39,279 nt of DNA from Solirubrobacterales bacterium (GTDB taxonomy: Bacteria > Actinomycetota > Thermoleophilia > Solirubrobacterales > 70-9): contig JAJTCK010000012.1 in assembly GCA_021323175.1 (NCBI GenBank), positions 1 through 39,279 on the forward strand, written 5' to 3'. Positions 20,279 through 29,567 of this stretch are shown here, piece after piece. The notes below the pieces were generated by a model, which was not told where the DNA came from, did no database searches, and saw only the letters and a list, made by a program, of their open reading frames with translations. The translations under genes and the position numbers were made by a program. Position 1 is the first letter of the stretch. Every line of letters begins with the position of its first letter.

Positions 20279-22897
20279 TTGGACGCCGAGCGCAAGAAGT
20301 CCCTGGAAGCGACGACCCGCTGGGATCCCGGTGCGGTCGAGCGGCGCATCTTCGAGCGCTGGATGGAGGGTGGCTGGTTCCATCCCCCCGCAGAGGGCAA
20401 CCCGGAGCAGAACTTCTCGATCGCGGTTCCTCCGCCCAACGTCACTGGGGCGCTCCACATGGGACACGCCCTGAACGGCACGATCCAGGATGTCCTGATC
20501 CGGATCAACCGCATGCGAGGTCGTAACACCCTGTGGGTCTTGGGGACCGACCACGCCGGAATCGGCACGCAGGCGGTCGTCGAGAAGGAGCTGGCCGCCG
20601 AGGGCACCACCCGCCAGGAGATCGGCCGCGACGCGTTCAACGAGCGGATCTGGGCGTGGAAGGCGCAGTACGGCTCGACGATCGTCGAGCAGTTCAAGCG
20701 CCTCGGTGCGAGCTGCGACTATGAGCGCGAACGCTTCACGCTCGACGCGGGATACGTCAAGGCGGTCTACCGGGTCTTCACGGCCCTCTACGAGCAGGGC
20801 TGGATCTACCGCGACGACTACATCGTCAACTGGGACCCGGGCATGCAGTCGGCGATCTCGGACCTGGAGATCGAGAACCGCGAGGTAACGGACACCCTTT
20901 ACGAGATCGCGTATCCGCTGAAGAACCCCCGGGCGGGAACCGGAGCAGCCGCGACTGAAGGCGGCGGGGAGCTGGTGGTCGCAACGGTCCGGCCCGAGAC
21001 AATGCTTGCCGACACCGCGGTGGCCGTGAACCCAAACGACGGGCGCTACGGCAATGCGGTGGGTAAGAGGGCCGAGCTGCCCCTGGTCGGCCGCGAGCTT
21101 CCGGTGATCGCCGACGAGCACGTTGACGTCGAGTTCGGGACCGGCGCGCTCAAGATCACGCCGGGACACGACCCGAACGACTTCGAGATCGGCCAGCAGC
21201 ACGGCCTGGAGGTCATCTCGGTGATCGGCGAGGACGGCCGCGTCACGGACGAGGCGCCCGAGCGCTTCCGCGGCATGACGACCGCCGACGCGCGCGAGGC
21301 GGTGGTCGCCGAGCTTCGCGAGCAGGGGCTGATCCGCGGTGAGGAGCCTTACAGGCACTCGGTCCCGTTCTCGCACCGCTCAGGCGAGCGGGTGGAGCCC
21401 CTGATCTCGCTGCAGTGGTTCTGCCGGATGGACGAGATGGCAAAGGCGGCGATCGACGTCGTCAAGGAGGGCCAGGTCCGCTTCGTGCCCGAGGATCCCC
21501 ATGCCCGGGTCTATCTGGACTGGCTGGGGCGGATTCGCCCCTGGTGCGTCTCGCGCCAGCTCTGGTGGGGGCACCGGCTCCCGGTCTGGTACCGCGGCGA
21601 CGGCGAGGAATCCGAGGTGTACGTCGGCGAGGACCCGCCCGAGGGCGACGGCTGGGCGCAGGAGTCCGATGTGCTCGACACCTGGTTCAGCTCGGCGCTG
21701 TGGCCATTCGCCACTCTCGGTTGGCCCGATACGGAGGCACCGGAGTACAGGGCATTCTTCCCGACCGACGTCCTCTCGACGGCGCGGGACATCATCTTCC
21801 TCTGGGTCGCGCGGATGATCATGACCTCGCTCCAGTTCACCGGCGAGATCCCCTTCAGCGTGGTCAATATCCACTCCGTGATCCAGGCGCCTGACGGGCG
21901 CCGGATGTCGAAGAGTCTGGGAACCGGGATCGACCCCCTCGACGAGATCGAGGTCCACGGGGCCGATGCCCTGCGGTTCGGGCTGCTGGCGATGTCCTCG
22001 GCGCAGGACGTCCGCTACTCGGAGGCGCGCGTCAAGCAGGGGCGGGACCTGGCCAACAAGATGTGGAACGCGTCGCGGCTGATCCTCATGAACGCGGGGG
22101 ACCCGAGCCGGGAGCGGATCGACGCGGCGGTGCGTAGGCTCGCCGCCGGCGACGCTCCCGCCGAGGACCGCTGGATCGCCAGCCGGCTTCAGCGAGCGAT
22201 CGCCTCGGTCTCGGACTCGATCGAGGACTTCGACTTCTCCCATGCGGCCCTGCACCTCTACGACTTCTTCTGGTCGGAGCTCTGCGACTGGTACCTCGAG
22301 ATCGTCAAGGAACGGTTGTACGAAGGAGACGAGGCCGCGTCGGCGACGCTGCTGTGGGCCCTCGAGCGGGTCCTGGCGCTGGCACACCCGTTGATGCCCT
22401 TCGTGACCGAGGAGATCTACGGCTATCTGCCCGCCGGCGAGTCCGAGGCGCTCGTTGTCCACCCGTTCCCGCAGGCGGACGACGCCCTGCTGAACGTGGA
22501 TGCAGAGGCCCGGATCGGGGCGGCCATCGAGCTGACCCGGGCCCTGCGCCGCTGGCGGGACCTGGCGGGGGTGGCCCCCGGCCAGGTGCTCGACGCACGC
22601 GCCCCGGGGGAGGCGCCTCACGACCTGGTGGCGCGGCTGGCGAGGGTCTCTTTCGCCGGTGACGGCAGGCCCATCGCGACCGTGGGAGGGGTTGAGCTGG
22701 TGGAGACCGAGGGGCTGGACGCTGCCGCCGTGGAGGGCCGCGTCGAGGAGCGCCGCGCCAAGCTGCGCGCCGAGGTGGAGCGGGGCGAGAAGAAGTTGGG
22801 CAACGAGGGCTTCGTGGCGAAGGCCCCCGCGGACGTGGTGGACGAAGAGCGCCGCAAGCTCGAGGCGTACAGGTCCGAACTTGAAGAACTCGGCTGA
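20279..22897 (+). CDS. valS: valyl-tRNA synthetase
   Basis: An 872-residue class I aminoacyl-tRNA synthetase that charges tRNA-Val. The HIGH motif is in AVPPPNVTGALHMGHALN (about residues 60-63). The editing domain is in the middle, with ATVRPETMLADTAVAVNP and GTGALKITPGHDPNDFEIG. The KMSKS loop is RRMSKSLGTGIDPLDEIE (about 542-546). The anticodon-binding domain and the C-terminal coiled coil (RAEVERGEKKLGNEGFVAKA) are complete. The TTG start gives MDAERKKSLEATTRWDPGAV, as expected for the family. The end overlaps the likely start of folC. Confidence 0.97.
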   Translation: MDAERKKSLEATTRWDPGAVERRIFERWMEGGWFHPPAEGNPEQNFSIAVPPPNVTGALHMGHALNGTIQDVLIRINRMRGRNTLWVLGTDHAGIGTQAVVEKELAAEGTTRQEIGRDAFNERIWAWKAQYGSTIVEQFKRLGASCDYERERFTLDAGYVKAVYRVFTALYEQGWIYRDDYIVNWDPGMQSAISDLEIENREVTDTLYEIAYPLKNPRAGTGAAATEGGGELVVATVRPETMLADTAVAVNPNDGRYGNAVGKRAELPLVGRELPVIADEHVDVEFGTGALKITPGHDPNDFEIGQQHGLEVISVIGEDGRVTDEAPERFRGMTTADAREAVVAELREQGLIRGEEPYRHSVPFSHRSGERVEPLISLQWFCRMDEMAKAAIDVVKEGQVRFVPEDPHARVYLDWLGRIRPWCVSRQLWWGHRLPVWYRGDGEESEVYVGEDPPEGDGWAQESDVLDTWFSSALWPFATLGWPDTEAPEYRAFFPTDVLSTARDIIFLWVARMIMTSLQFTGEIPFSVVNIHSVIQAPDGRRMSKSLGTGIDPLDEIEVHGADALRFGLLAMSSAQDVRYSEARVKQGRDLANKMWNASRLILMNAGDPSRERIDAAVRRLAAGDAPAEDRWIASRLQRAIASVSDSIEDFDFSHAALHLYDFFWSELCDWYLEIVKERLYEGDEAASATLLWALERVLALAHPLMPFVTEEIYGYLPAGESEALVVHPFPQADDALLNVDAEARIGAAIELTRALRRWRDLAGVAPGQVLDARAPGEAPHDLVARLARVSFAGDGRPIATVGGVELVETEGLDAAAVEGRVEERRAKLRAEVERGEKKLGNEGFVAKAPADVVDEERRKLEAYRSELEELG

Positions 22898-24164
22898 AGC
22901 CGTGAACCGCATCCTCGAAGCCCGTGAGTTCCTCGGCTGGAAGCTCGGGCTGGAGAGGATGCGGCGCCTCTGCTCGCTGCTGGGGATGCCGCAGCACCGC
23001 TTCGCGTCCGTGCACGTGGTCGGCACGAACGGGAAGACGTCGGTCGCCCGGATGACGGCGGCCATCGTGAGTGCGCACGGCGTTCGGGCCGGCGCCTACC
23101 TCTCCCCCCACATCCACGAGTGGAGGGAGCGGATCGTGATCGGTCGAGAGCCCATCGCAGAGCACTCGTTCGTCGAGGCCCTCGAGCAGGCCGAGCAGGC
23201 GGCCGTCGCGGCCGACCGCGTCGCCCCCGAGGACGAAGGACCGGTCACCCAGTACGAGCTGTTGACCGCGGCCGCGTTCCTCGCACTCGCGGCCGCCCGC
23301 GCCCAAGTCGGCGTGATCGAGGCTGGGCTGGGTGGCCGGCTGGACGCGACCAACGTGATCCCGTCGAAGGTGACCGTCCTGACCTCCGTCGGCCTCGACC
23401 ATACGGAGTGGCTGGGGGAGTCTCTTCCCGAGATCGCAACCGAGAAGCTCGCTGTCTTGCACGACCACAGCACGCTGGTCACCGGGGACCTGCCCGCGAA
23501 GGTGCGGCCGGTGGTCGAGGAGGCTGTGCGTTGCCGGAGCGCGCGACACCTGCGGCCGGGGCACGGGGTCCCCGGCTCGGATGGCGGTGCGGCGGACGAG
23601 GGGCTGAGGGGGTTTCCGGGAAGGAACTTCGCGCTCGCGCGGGCGGCCGCTGCGGCGGTGCTGGACCGCGAGCTCGACGAGGGGGTGGTCGCGAGCGTCC
23701 GCGAGATGGTCGTGATTCCCGGTCGCGCCGAGGTGATCGCGGGCGACCCCCCGGTGATCCTCGACGCCGCGCACAACCCCCAGGGCGCCCGAGCGCTCGC
23801 CGAGATGCTTCCCGAGCTCTCAAAGGGCCGCTCCGTCGTCGGCTGCCTCGCCGTGCTTGAGGACAAGGACGCCGCGGGGATCGTCGCCGCTCTCTCCCCG
23901 GCGTGCTCGCTCGTCATCTGCACCGAGGTGCCGGCCGAGGCGATGGAGGCGTCAGGCAGGCCGGGGGCGCGCTCGCGGTCGGCCGAAGAGCTGGCCGGGC
24001 TGGCCCGTGACGCCGGCGCCGAGGCCGAGGCCGTGGCCGACCCGCGCGCCGCCTGGCGACGGGCACGAGACCTTGCGCGCGAGTCCGAATCGGTGGCGCT
24101 GGCCGCCGGTTCCCACTACCTTCTCAAGGCCGTATGGACAGAGAGGCACGCAGCGAGCTCCTGA
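22881..24164 (+). CDS. folC: folylpolyglutamate synthase / dihydrofolate synthase
   Basis: About 427 residues. This Mur-ligase-like enzyme adds glutamate to dihydropteroate or tetrahydrofolate. The P-loop is HVVGTNGKTSVARMTAAIV; the next landmarks are YLSPHIHEWRERIVIG, GVIEAGLGGRLDATNVI and TSVGLDHTEWLGESLPEIA. The C-terminal domain has VILDAAHNPQGARALAEML. Two starts are possible: TTG 22881, overlapping valS by 17 nt and aligning the first helix fully, or GTG 22902, 4 nt after valS. It probably shares a transcript with valS. Whether it has both activities cannot be told from sequence. Confidence 0.93.
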   Translation: MKNSAEAVNRILEAREFLGWKLGLERMRRLCSLLGMPQHRFASVHVVGTNGKTSVARMTAAIVSAHGVRAGAYLSPHIHEWRERIVIGREPIAEHSFVEALEQAEQAAVAADRVAPEDEGPVTQYELLTAAAFLALAAARAQVGVIEAGLGGRLDATNVIPSKVTVLTSVGLDHTEWLGESLPEIATEKLAVLHDHSTLVTGDLPAKVRPVVEEAVRCRSARHLRPGHGVPGSDGGAADEGLRGFPGRNFALARAAAAAVLDRELDEGVVASVREMVVIPGRAEVIAGDPPVILDAAHNPQGARALAEMLPELSKGRSVVGCLAVLEDKDAAGIVAALSPACSLVICTEVPAEAMEASGRPGARSRSAEELAGLARDAGAEAEAVADPRAAWRRARDLARESESVALAAGSHYLLKAVWTERHAASS

Positions 24165-24253
24165 CGATGATGGGCCTGGTCGCGCTGGTCGTGGCCGTGG
24201 TGATCCTCGTCTTCTTCGCGATCGGGTACGTATTCGGCCTGCTCTTCCTCTGA
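24134..24253 (+). CDS. 39-residue single-pass membrane protein
   Basis: A short frame overlapping the end of folC by 31 nt. It starts MDREARSELLTMMGLVALVV and continues AVVILVFFAIGYVFGLLFL. A charged front of about 8 residues is followed by one long hydrophobic helix that reaches the C-terminus. This is the layout of a small inner-membrane protein. Codons are mostly G/C-ending. Function unknown; coupling to folC is likely from the overlap. Confidence 0.6.
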   Translation: MDREARSELLTMMGLVALVVAVVILVFFAIGYVFGLLFL

Positions 24254-24357
24254 ATCGGTCGCTCACAAGCGGGCATGGGAGGTTGCGTCCTGACACTGCC
24301 TGAGCCCCTACACTCGGCGCCCCTACCCACCGGACCCCACCTCTGCCCCACCTAACC

Positions 24358-25014
24358 ATGCTCTCCATATTCGGCATAGACAGCGGCGGCCTGAGCCTGG
24401 TGACGAACCTGCTGGTCCTGTTCCTGGTCGTCACCTACCTGGCCCTGATTTACTGGACCTATCTGGACGCGAAGCGTCGGATCCAGGACCCGGTGCTGAT
24501 CGCGTGCGCCACCGCGGCCTCGGTCTTCCCGTTCGTCGGGACCGTCATCTACACGATCTTGCGTCCGCCGGAGTTCCTCGAGGACCGCGAGGAGCGTGAC
24601 CTCGAGCTGCGCGCTGCCGAGCTGCGGCTCCGCCAGTTGATCGACCAGGCGTGCCCCCACTGCGAGTATCCGATCGAGCGCGACTACCTCCGCTGCCCCA
24701 ACTGCGAGCGCCGCCTGCGGAACCCCTGCCGCAAGTGCACCAGGGCGCTGGATCCGAAGTGGGGGGTGTGCCCCTATTGCGAGACCGAGGTGCGCCGCCG
24801 GCGTGAGCGCAGCGAGGGCGACCGAAGCCGCGCCGCCAGGGCGCGCGCCGCCAGGTCGGGGCGTCCGACCCGCGCCGGCGCCGACCCGCCGAGAGCTGCC
24901 GGCTCCGATGGCCGCGATGCCCAGAGCCGTCCGCAGCGCGACCCGGTGGCCCAGGGCCAGAGCCGTTCGCAGGAGGCTCCTCGCGAGGGCCGCCCCGCGC
25001 GCCCCGAGAGCTGA
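24358..25014 (+). CDS. membrane protein with double zinc ribbon
   Basis: A 218-residue protein. Two hydrophobic segments are near the front, NLLVLFLVVTYLALIYW and ACATAASVFPFVGTVIYTIL. A charged helix (EREL-type, about residues 72-97) follows, then two zinc ribbons made of CPHCEYPI / CPNCERRL and CRKCTRAL / CPYCETEV. The last 75 residues are Arg/Pro/Ala-rich and probably disordered. Such proteins are widespread in actinobacteria without settled function; the ribbons may bind protein or nucleic acid at the membrane. The 104-nt gap before it holds a possible -10 TACACT at about 24308. Confidence 0.75.
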   Translation: MLSIFGIDSGGLSLVTNLLVLFLVVTYLALIYWTYLDAKRRIQDPVLIACATAASVFPFVGTVIYTILRPPEFLEDREERDLELRAAELRLRQLIDQACPHCEYPIERDYLRCPNCERRLRNPCRKCTRALDPKWGVCPYCETEVRRRRERSEGDRSRAARARAARSGRPTRAGADPPRAAGSDGRDAQSRPQRDPVAQGQSRSQEAPREGRPARPES

Positions 25015-25020
25015 TCCCGC

Positions 25021-25026
25021 TAGCTT
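25021..25026 (+). promoter_or_regulatory. -10 box TAGCTT, leaderless start of ndk
   Basis: TAGCTT lies 9 nt before the TTG start at 25036; no Shine-Dalgarno is seen between. Confidence 0.45.
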
Positions 25027-25035
25027 TCCCGCCCC

Positions 25036-25440
25036 TTGGAACGCACGCTGATCCTCGTCAAGCCCGACGCTTTCTCGCGCCGACTCAGCGGCGAGGTGAT
25101 CGCCCGCTTCGAGCGCAAGGAGCTCTCGCTGATCGCCCTGAAGATGATGCAGGCCGGCGAGGATCTCGCCAACACCCACTACGCCGAGCACACCGAAAAG
25201 CCGTTCTTCGGCGAGCTCGTCTCGTTCATCACGGGGGGTCCGCTGGTCGCGATGGTCCTCGAGGGCCCGAACGCCGTCAACGCGGCCCGTCAGGTGATCG
25301 GCGCGACCGACCCGGTCGAGGCCGACGCCGGCTCCATCCGCGGCGAGTTCGGGACCGAGGTCACCTTCAATCTCGTCCACGGCTCGGACTCGCCCGAGTC
25401 AGCCGAGCGCGAGATCGGGATCTGGTTCCCCGAGCTGTGA
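25036..25440 (+). CDS. ndk: nucleoside diphosphate kinase
   Basis: A 134-residue enzyme that moves the gamma phosphate between nucleoside triphosphates and diphosphates. It starts at TTG with [20 protein letters not shown]. The catalytic His is in [20 protein letters not shown]. The pocket stretch [20 protein letters not shown] and the Arg in SIRGEFG are conserved. Full length for the family. It is upstream of maf with a small hairpin between. Confidence 0.96.
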   Translation: MERTLILVKPDAFSRRLSGEVIARFERKELSLIALKMMQAGEDLANTHYAEHTEKPFFGELVSFITGGPLVAMVLEGPNAVNAARQVIGATDPVEADAGSIRGEFGTEVTFNLVHGSDSPESAEREIGIWFPEL

Positions 25441-25445
25441 CGTTC

Positions 25446-25461
25446 CGGGGCGCAGGCCCCG
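25446..25461 (+). other. small hairpin between ndk and maf
   Basis: CGGGGC-GCAG-GCCCCG, 6-bp stem, 5 nt after the ndk stop and 7 nt before the maf ATG. It has no T-run and is probably not a full terminator; it may shape ribosome access to maf. Confidence 0.3.
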
Positions 25462-25468
25462 TCGCAGG

Positions 25469-26071
25469 ATGAAGGTGATACTCGCGTCGCGCTCGCCCCA
25501 GCGCAAGGCGCTGCTCGAGGCGCTCGGGGTCCAGTTCGAGGTCACCGACCCCAGGGTCGAAGAGATGACCGAGGGGGATCCGTCTGAGATCGTGCTCGAG
25601 AACGCGCGCTGGAAGGCGGCCTCGATCGCGGCGATCGAGGCCCCGGGGACGCTCGTGATCGCGGGGGACACCGAGGTCGCCGTGGACGGACGAGCACTCG
25701 GACAGCCGGAAGACGAGGCGGAGGCGCAGGAGCACCTGAGACAGCTGTCCGGGCGCGAGCACGAGGTCCTCGGGGCGATCGCCCTGATGGGGCCCGGCAC
25801 CGACGAGGAGGGGCTTGCCCACGCGCGCGAGGGCGTCGTGTCGACCACCGTGCGGATGAAGGCCCTGGACAGGCCCCTGCTGGACGCGTATCTCGCCTCG
25901 GGGGAGTGGCGGGGACGCGCGGGGTCCTACGCTATCCAGGGGCTTGGGTCCGCGCTGGTCGAGGAGGTCAGGGGCGACCTCTCGAACGTGATCGGGTTGT
26001 CGGTCGCGCTGCTCCTGCAACTGGCCCCGGAGCTGTCAGGCGGACGGGGCGAGGCCTTTCAGCAGGGCTGA
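25469..26071 (+). CDS. maf: Maf-like nucleotide pyrophosphatase
   Basis: A 200-residue Maf/HAM1-type enzyme that hydrolyses nucleoside triphosphates, probably modified or non-canonical ones, to monophosphates. The signature front is VILASRSPQRKALLEALGVQ. The catalytic Asp lies in LVIAGDTEVAVDGRALGQPE, and the later motif is GRAGSYAIQGLGSALVEEVR, close to the GKAGxYxIQG pattern. Whether it acts on dTTP, UTP or modified bases cannot be read. Start ATG 25469. Confidence 0.92.
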   Translation: MKVILASRSPQRKALLEALGVQFEVTDPRVEEMTEGDPSEIVLENARWKAASIAAIEAPGTLVIAGDTEVAVDGRALGQPEDEAEAQEHLRQLSGREHEVLGAIALMGPGTDEEGLAHAREGVVSTTVRMKALDRPLLDAYLASGEWRGRAGSYAIQGLGSALVEEVRGDLSNVIGLSVALLLQLAPELSGGRGEAFQQG

Positions 26072-26081
26072 GGGGGTTCGC

Positions 26082-26110
26082 TACATTCGTTACGCCCCTC
26101 CGGCCGGGGC
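26082..26110 (+). other. maf-mreC gap: possible promoter and short hairpin
   Basis: TACATT (26082-26087) could be a -10 box for the mre cluster with a leader of about 105 nt. GCCCC-N7-GGGGC (26094-26110) may form a weak hairpin. Neither is strong. Confidence 0.3.
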
Positions 26111-26198
26111 TAGGGGGCGGCCGGCCAACCAGGCGCGCGGCCCGCCGATTCCCGGCGTGCGTCCCGCGAGCGCGAAAGAAGACTTTGAGGACTAGGAC

Positions 26199-27062
26199 AT
26201 GTATCGGAAGCAGGTGCGCCGCCGCAGGGCGGTGCTGTTGCTGCTCGTCGTCGCCTCACTGACCCTGCTGAGCCTCTACTTCCGCGAGGGCGACGGCGGT
26301 CCCATGCACCGGATGCAGCGGGGCGTGGCCGCGGTGCTCGGCCCGTTCGCGGAGGGAGCAGACCGCGCGCTGAAGCCGGCGCGCGACCTGGTGAACTGGT
26401 TCGACGAGACGTTCGAGGCGCGGGGCGAGAACGAGAGCCTCCAGGAGGAGGTGACTGACCTGCGCGACCAGCTGGCCGAGGCCCAGACCAAGGCGGCGGC
26501 GGCCGGCGAGCTGGGCAGGCTGGCCGAGCTGACGGGAGGAGGCCTGGTGCCCCCCGGCCGCGAGGCGGTCAGTGCGCGGGTCGTCGGCCGTTCCCCGACG
26601 GTCTGGTACTCGACCGTGACCATCGACAAGGGCAGCAGTGCGGGCGTCCGCGTTGACGATCCGGTGATCGCCGCCGACGGCCTGGCCGGAAAGATCACCG
26701 CCACCACGCAGGGAACGGCCCAGGTGACGCTGATCACTGACCCGCAGAGCTCGGTGACGGGCCGGGTACTGCCAGAGGGCGCCATCGGAGTCGTCGAGCC
26801 TAACGTCGGAGACCCCGAGGACCTGTTCCTGAACTTCGTCCAGAGCGGCGAGGAGATCGCCGAGGGCCAGAACGTCGTCACCGCAGGGTTTACCGGCGGC
26901 TCGCTGGAGTCCCTGTTCCCGCCCGGGATCCCCATCGGCAGGGTCACCGACGCCTCGCTTGAGGAGCAGCAGGCCTACCAGCGGGTGCAGATGCGCGCCT
27001 ACGCCGACCTGCGCGACATGCAGTTCGTCCAGGTGCTGGCGGAGACTCGGGGAGACGGATGA
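26199..27062 (+). CDS. mreC: rod shape-determining protein MreC
   Basis: A 287-residue bitopic protein of the cell elongation complex. The basic front RKQVRRRR precedes one membrane helix (AVLLLLVVASLTLLSLYF). A coiled coil is at about residues 75-105 (EEVTDLRDQLAEAQTKAAAA). The periplasmic beta-barrel domains follow, with ARVVGRSPTVWYSTVTIDKG and DPVIAADGLAGKITATTQG. Its TGA overlaps the mreD start (ATGA). MreC links MreB filaments, PBP2 and RodA; no mreB is seen in this window. Confidence 0.95.
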   Translation: MYRKQVRRRRAVLLLLVVASLTLLSLYFREGDGGPMHRMQRGVAAVLGPFAEGADRALKPARDLVNWFDETFEARGENESLQEEVTDLRDQLAEAQTKAAAAGELGRLAELTGGGLVPPGREAVSARVVGRSPTVWYSTVTIDKGSSAGVRVDDPVIAADGLAGKITATTQGTAQVTLITDPQSSVTGRVLPEGAIGVVEPNVGDPEDLFLNFVQSGEEIAEGQNVVTAGFTGGSLESLFPPGIPIGRVTDASLEEQQAYQRVQMRAYADLRDMQFVQVLAETRGDG

Positions 27063-27616
27063 TCCTCACACCGCAGATGTGGGCGCGCATGGTCGCGCTG
27101 GTCCTGGTGACCGCGCTGCTCCAGGTCACCTTCTTCGCGCGCGTCGAGGTGTTCGGCACCAGCCCCGACGGGGCCGTGCTCATCGTAATGGCGCTCGGAC
27201 TGCTGGGCGGCAGCGTGTCCGGTGCCGTCACGGGGTTCTCGGTCGGCCTGCTCGTGGATTGCCTGCTGATGCAGACCTTGGGAGCGTTCGCGGCCGCGCT
27301 GATGGCGGTCGGATATGTGGCGGGGCGCTACCGCGAGAGCGTCGGCCGGCCTACCCGCGGCGCGATCCCCCTGCTGGGGGCGGGCTTCACGCTGCTCGGC
27401 ACCCTCGCGTTCGTTGCGATCCAGGTCGGAACCGGGATCGACGCCGACGTCAGCGCGCTCGTCATCCGCGACGCGGTCGTCAAGACGATCCTCGGGGCCC
27501 TGCTTGCGCTGCCTCTATTCGTTCTCGTCAAACTTGTGATCAGGCCCGCCATCGTCGAGGACCGCCCAGGCGGCCGCCGGCCGGTGGCACCTCGGACCGC
27601 AGACTCGAGAGGCTGA
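27059..27616 (+). CDS. mreD: rod shape-determining protein MreD
   Basis: A 185-residue membrane protein with about five helices, from MVALVLVTALLQVTFFARVE through LIVMALGLLGGSVSGAVTGF to TILGALLALPLFVLVKLVI. The pattern FSVGLLVDCLLMQTLGAFAA is typical of MreD. It is a partner of MreC in the elongation complex. It overlaps mreC by 4 bases, and PBP2 starts 3 nt after its stop. Confidence 0.88.
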   Translation: MILTPQMWARMVALVLVTALLQVTFFARVEVFGTSPDGAVLIVMALGLLGGSVSGAVTGFSVGLLVDCLLMQTLGAFAAALMAVGYVAGRYRESVGRPTRGAIPLLGAGFTLLGTLAFVAIQVGTGIDADVSALVIRDAVVKTILGALLALPLFVLVKLVIRPAIVEDRPGGRRPVAPRTADSRG

Positions 27617-27619
27617 CCC

Positions 27620-29524
27620 GTGTACCGCCACAGATCCGGAGAAGAGACACCCGCCCGCAGCGCCAGGCTCTCCCGCCGGGTGGCGATCGTGACCGGAATC
27701 TCAGTCGCGATCTTCTCGGTCGTGTTCCTGCGCCTCTGGTATCTCCAGGTTCTCTCGGGCGACGAGTACCGAGAGCTTGCGAACGACAACCGGGTGCGTG
27801 AGGTGAGGGTTCCGGCCCCGCGCGGGGACATCCTCGACCGCGACGGAAAGGTGCTGGTCACGAACAGGACCCAGCTCGGCCTGCAGGTGGTGCCGGACGA
27901 CCTGCCGAAGGCGGGAGCGGACCGCAAGCAGGTCCTGCGCGGCCTCAGCGCGGTGACCGGCATGACCCCACAGCGAATAGAGAGTGAGATCGAGGAGGTC
28001 CGGAGGATATCCCCGACCAGCCCGGTGATACTGAAGCGCGGACTGGGAGCCGGCAAGGTCTTCTTCCTGCGCGAGAACCAGAATCGCTTCCCGGGAGTGA
28101 CCGTCGAGAGGGTGTTCACGCGTGACTACCGCCAGGGGACGATCGGGGCCCACCTGTTCGGCAACGTCGGCGAGGTGACCGCCGAGCAGCTGAAGCTGCC
28201 GCGGTACTCCAGCCTCGAGCAGGGCGACACGGTCGGCCAGTCCGGCATCGAGTACGAGTACGACCGGTTCCTGCGCGGGAAGCCGGGGTCGTCGCGGACG
28301 ACTGTGGATGCCCTGGGCCGGCCGAAGGGCGAGCTGCGCGGCGAGCCCGCCCGCGCGGGCGACAGCGTGCGCCTGACGATCGACGCGGACCTGCAGGCGG
28401 CGGGGGAGGGTGCGCTCGGCTCGTTCGGCTTGCCGGGAGCGTTTGTGGCCATGGACGCGGACAACGGCGAGGTTCTGGCCCTTGGGTCGTCCCCCACCTT
28501 CGATCCCGCGATCTTCACCCGCTCCATCACCGAGTCTCAATACAAGGCGCTGGTCTCGCGCGAGAATGACGCGCCGCTCGCCAACCGCGCGATCCAGGGC
28601 GCTTACCCGACCGGGTCGATCTTCAAGGTCATCACCGCGACTGCGGCGCTCGACGGCGGCCTGATCACGCCGGAGGAGATCGTGAACGACCCGGGTGTGT
28701 TCCAGGCCCCGGGAGACACCCGCAAGTTCAAGAACGCCGGCGATGCGGTGTTCGGGCCGATCAACATGAACGATGCGCTCAAGGTCTCGTCCGACGTCTA
28801 CTTCTACAAGCTCGGATTCGAGGCGGATGTCCCCAAGGGCCGCGGCGGCGTGATCCAGGAGTGGGCGTCGAGGCTGGGCCTCGGTGAGCCGACCGGAATC
28901 GACCTGCCGGCCGAGACGGAGGGCCTGGTGCCATCCCCCGCCTGGCGCAACCGGCTCTTCCGCCAGAAGCTGACCGACAGGCGCTGGACCGCGGGCGACA
29001 ACATCAACCTCTCGGTCGGTCAGGGCGACCTGCAGGCGAACCCGCTGCAGATGGCGATCGCCTACGCGGCGATCGGCAACGGAGGCACCATCGTGCGCCC
29101 CCACCTGGCCCAGGGCGTCGAGAGCGTCACAGGCGAGCCGCTGCAGGACATCGAGCCAGCGCCGAAGCGCCAGGTCGAGGTACCCGAGGCGGCGCGCCAG
29201 ACCATCATGACCGGCATCCGCCGCGCGGCGATGGAGGAGGGCGGGACCTCGTACCCCGTCTTCGGCAACTTCAAGGTTCCGGTCGCCGGCAAGACCGGGA
29301 CGGCGGAGCGCGGCGTCACAGAGAGCGGCCTGCCCATCCCCGACCAGGCCTGGTACGTGGCGCTTGCGCCCGCGGACGACCCCGAGATCGTCGTGGCGGT
29401 CACGATCGAGCGCGGCGGCTTCGGCGCCGACTCGGCGGCACCGGTGACTGCCAGGATCCTGGAGCAGTACTTCGAGCAGCCCATCACGCCGGCGGTGGCG
29501 ACCGGGCAGGCGGCGACCGAATGA
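27620..29524 (+). CDS. mrdA: penicillin-binding protein 2 (peptidoglycan DD-transpeptidase)
   Basis: A 634-residue class B PBP that crosslinks peptidoglycan during elongation. One N-terminal membrane helix (IVTGISVAIFSVVFLRLWY) is followed by the pedestal with RVPAPRGDILDRDGKVLV. The transpeptidase domain carries SxxK in AYPTGSIFKVITATAALDGG (Ser about 333), S-x-D in VSSDVYFYKLGF and KTG in VPVAGKTGTAERG (about 557). S-x-D in place of S-x-N is usual for PBP2. The GTG start is 3 nt after mreD. It works with RodA, encoded next. Confidence 0.95.
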   Translation: MYRHRSGEETPARSARLSRRVAIVTGISVAIFSVVFLRLWYLQVLSGDEYRELANDNRVREVRVPAPRGDILDRDGKVLVTNRTQLGLQVVPDDLPKAGADRKQVLRGLSAVTGMTPQRIESEIEEVRRISPTSPVILKRGLGAGKVFFLRENQNRFPGVTVERVFTRDYRQGTIGAHLFGNVGEVTAEQLKLPRYSSLEQGDTVGQSGIEYEYDRFLRGKPGSSRTTVDALGRPKGELRGEPARAGDSVRLTIDADLQAAGEGALGSFGLPGAFVAMDADNGEVLALGSSPTFDPAIFTRSITESQYKALVSRENDAPLANRAIQGAYPTGSIFKVITATAALDGGLITPEEIVNDPGVFQAPGDTRKFKNAGDAVFGPINMNDALKVSSDVYFYKLGFEADVPKGRGGVIQEWASRLGLGEPTGIDLPAETEGLVPSPAWRNRLFRQKLTDRRWTAGDNINLSVGQGDLQANPLQMAIAYAAIGNGGTIVRPHLAQGVESVTGEPLQDIEPAPKRQVEVPEAARQTIMTGIRRAAMEEGGTSYPVFGNFKVPVAGKTGTAERGVTESGLPIPDQAWYVALAPADDPEIVVAVTIERGGFGADSAAPVTARILEQYFEQPITPAVATGQAATE

Positions 29525-29555
29525 GAATCCCCGACTCTGTGACCCCCGTCGCGGC

Positions 29556-29561
29556 TAACCT
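29556..29561 (+). promoter_or_regulatory. -10 box TAACCT before rodA
   Basis: TAACCT lies 6 nt before ATG 29568, in the 43-nt gap after PBP2. It suggests that rodA also has its own leaderless transcript. Confidence 0.4.
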
Positions 29562-29567
29562 CGACTG

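Noticed and set aside
21900-21920. RMSKS in place of KMSKS in valyl-tRNA synthetase
   Set aside because: A common conservative variant; the rest of the motif and the HIGH motif are intact.
28760-28810. S-x-D in place of S-x-N in PBP2
   Set aside because: This is the usual form in the PBP2 class and not a defect.
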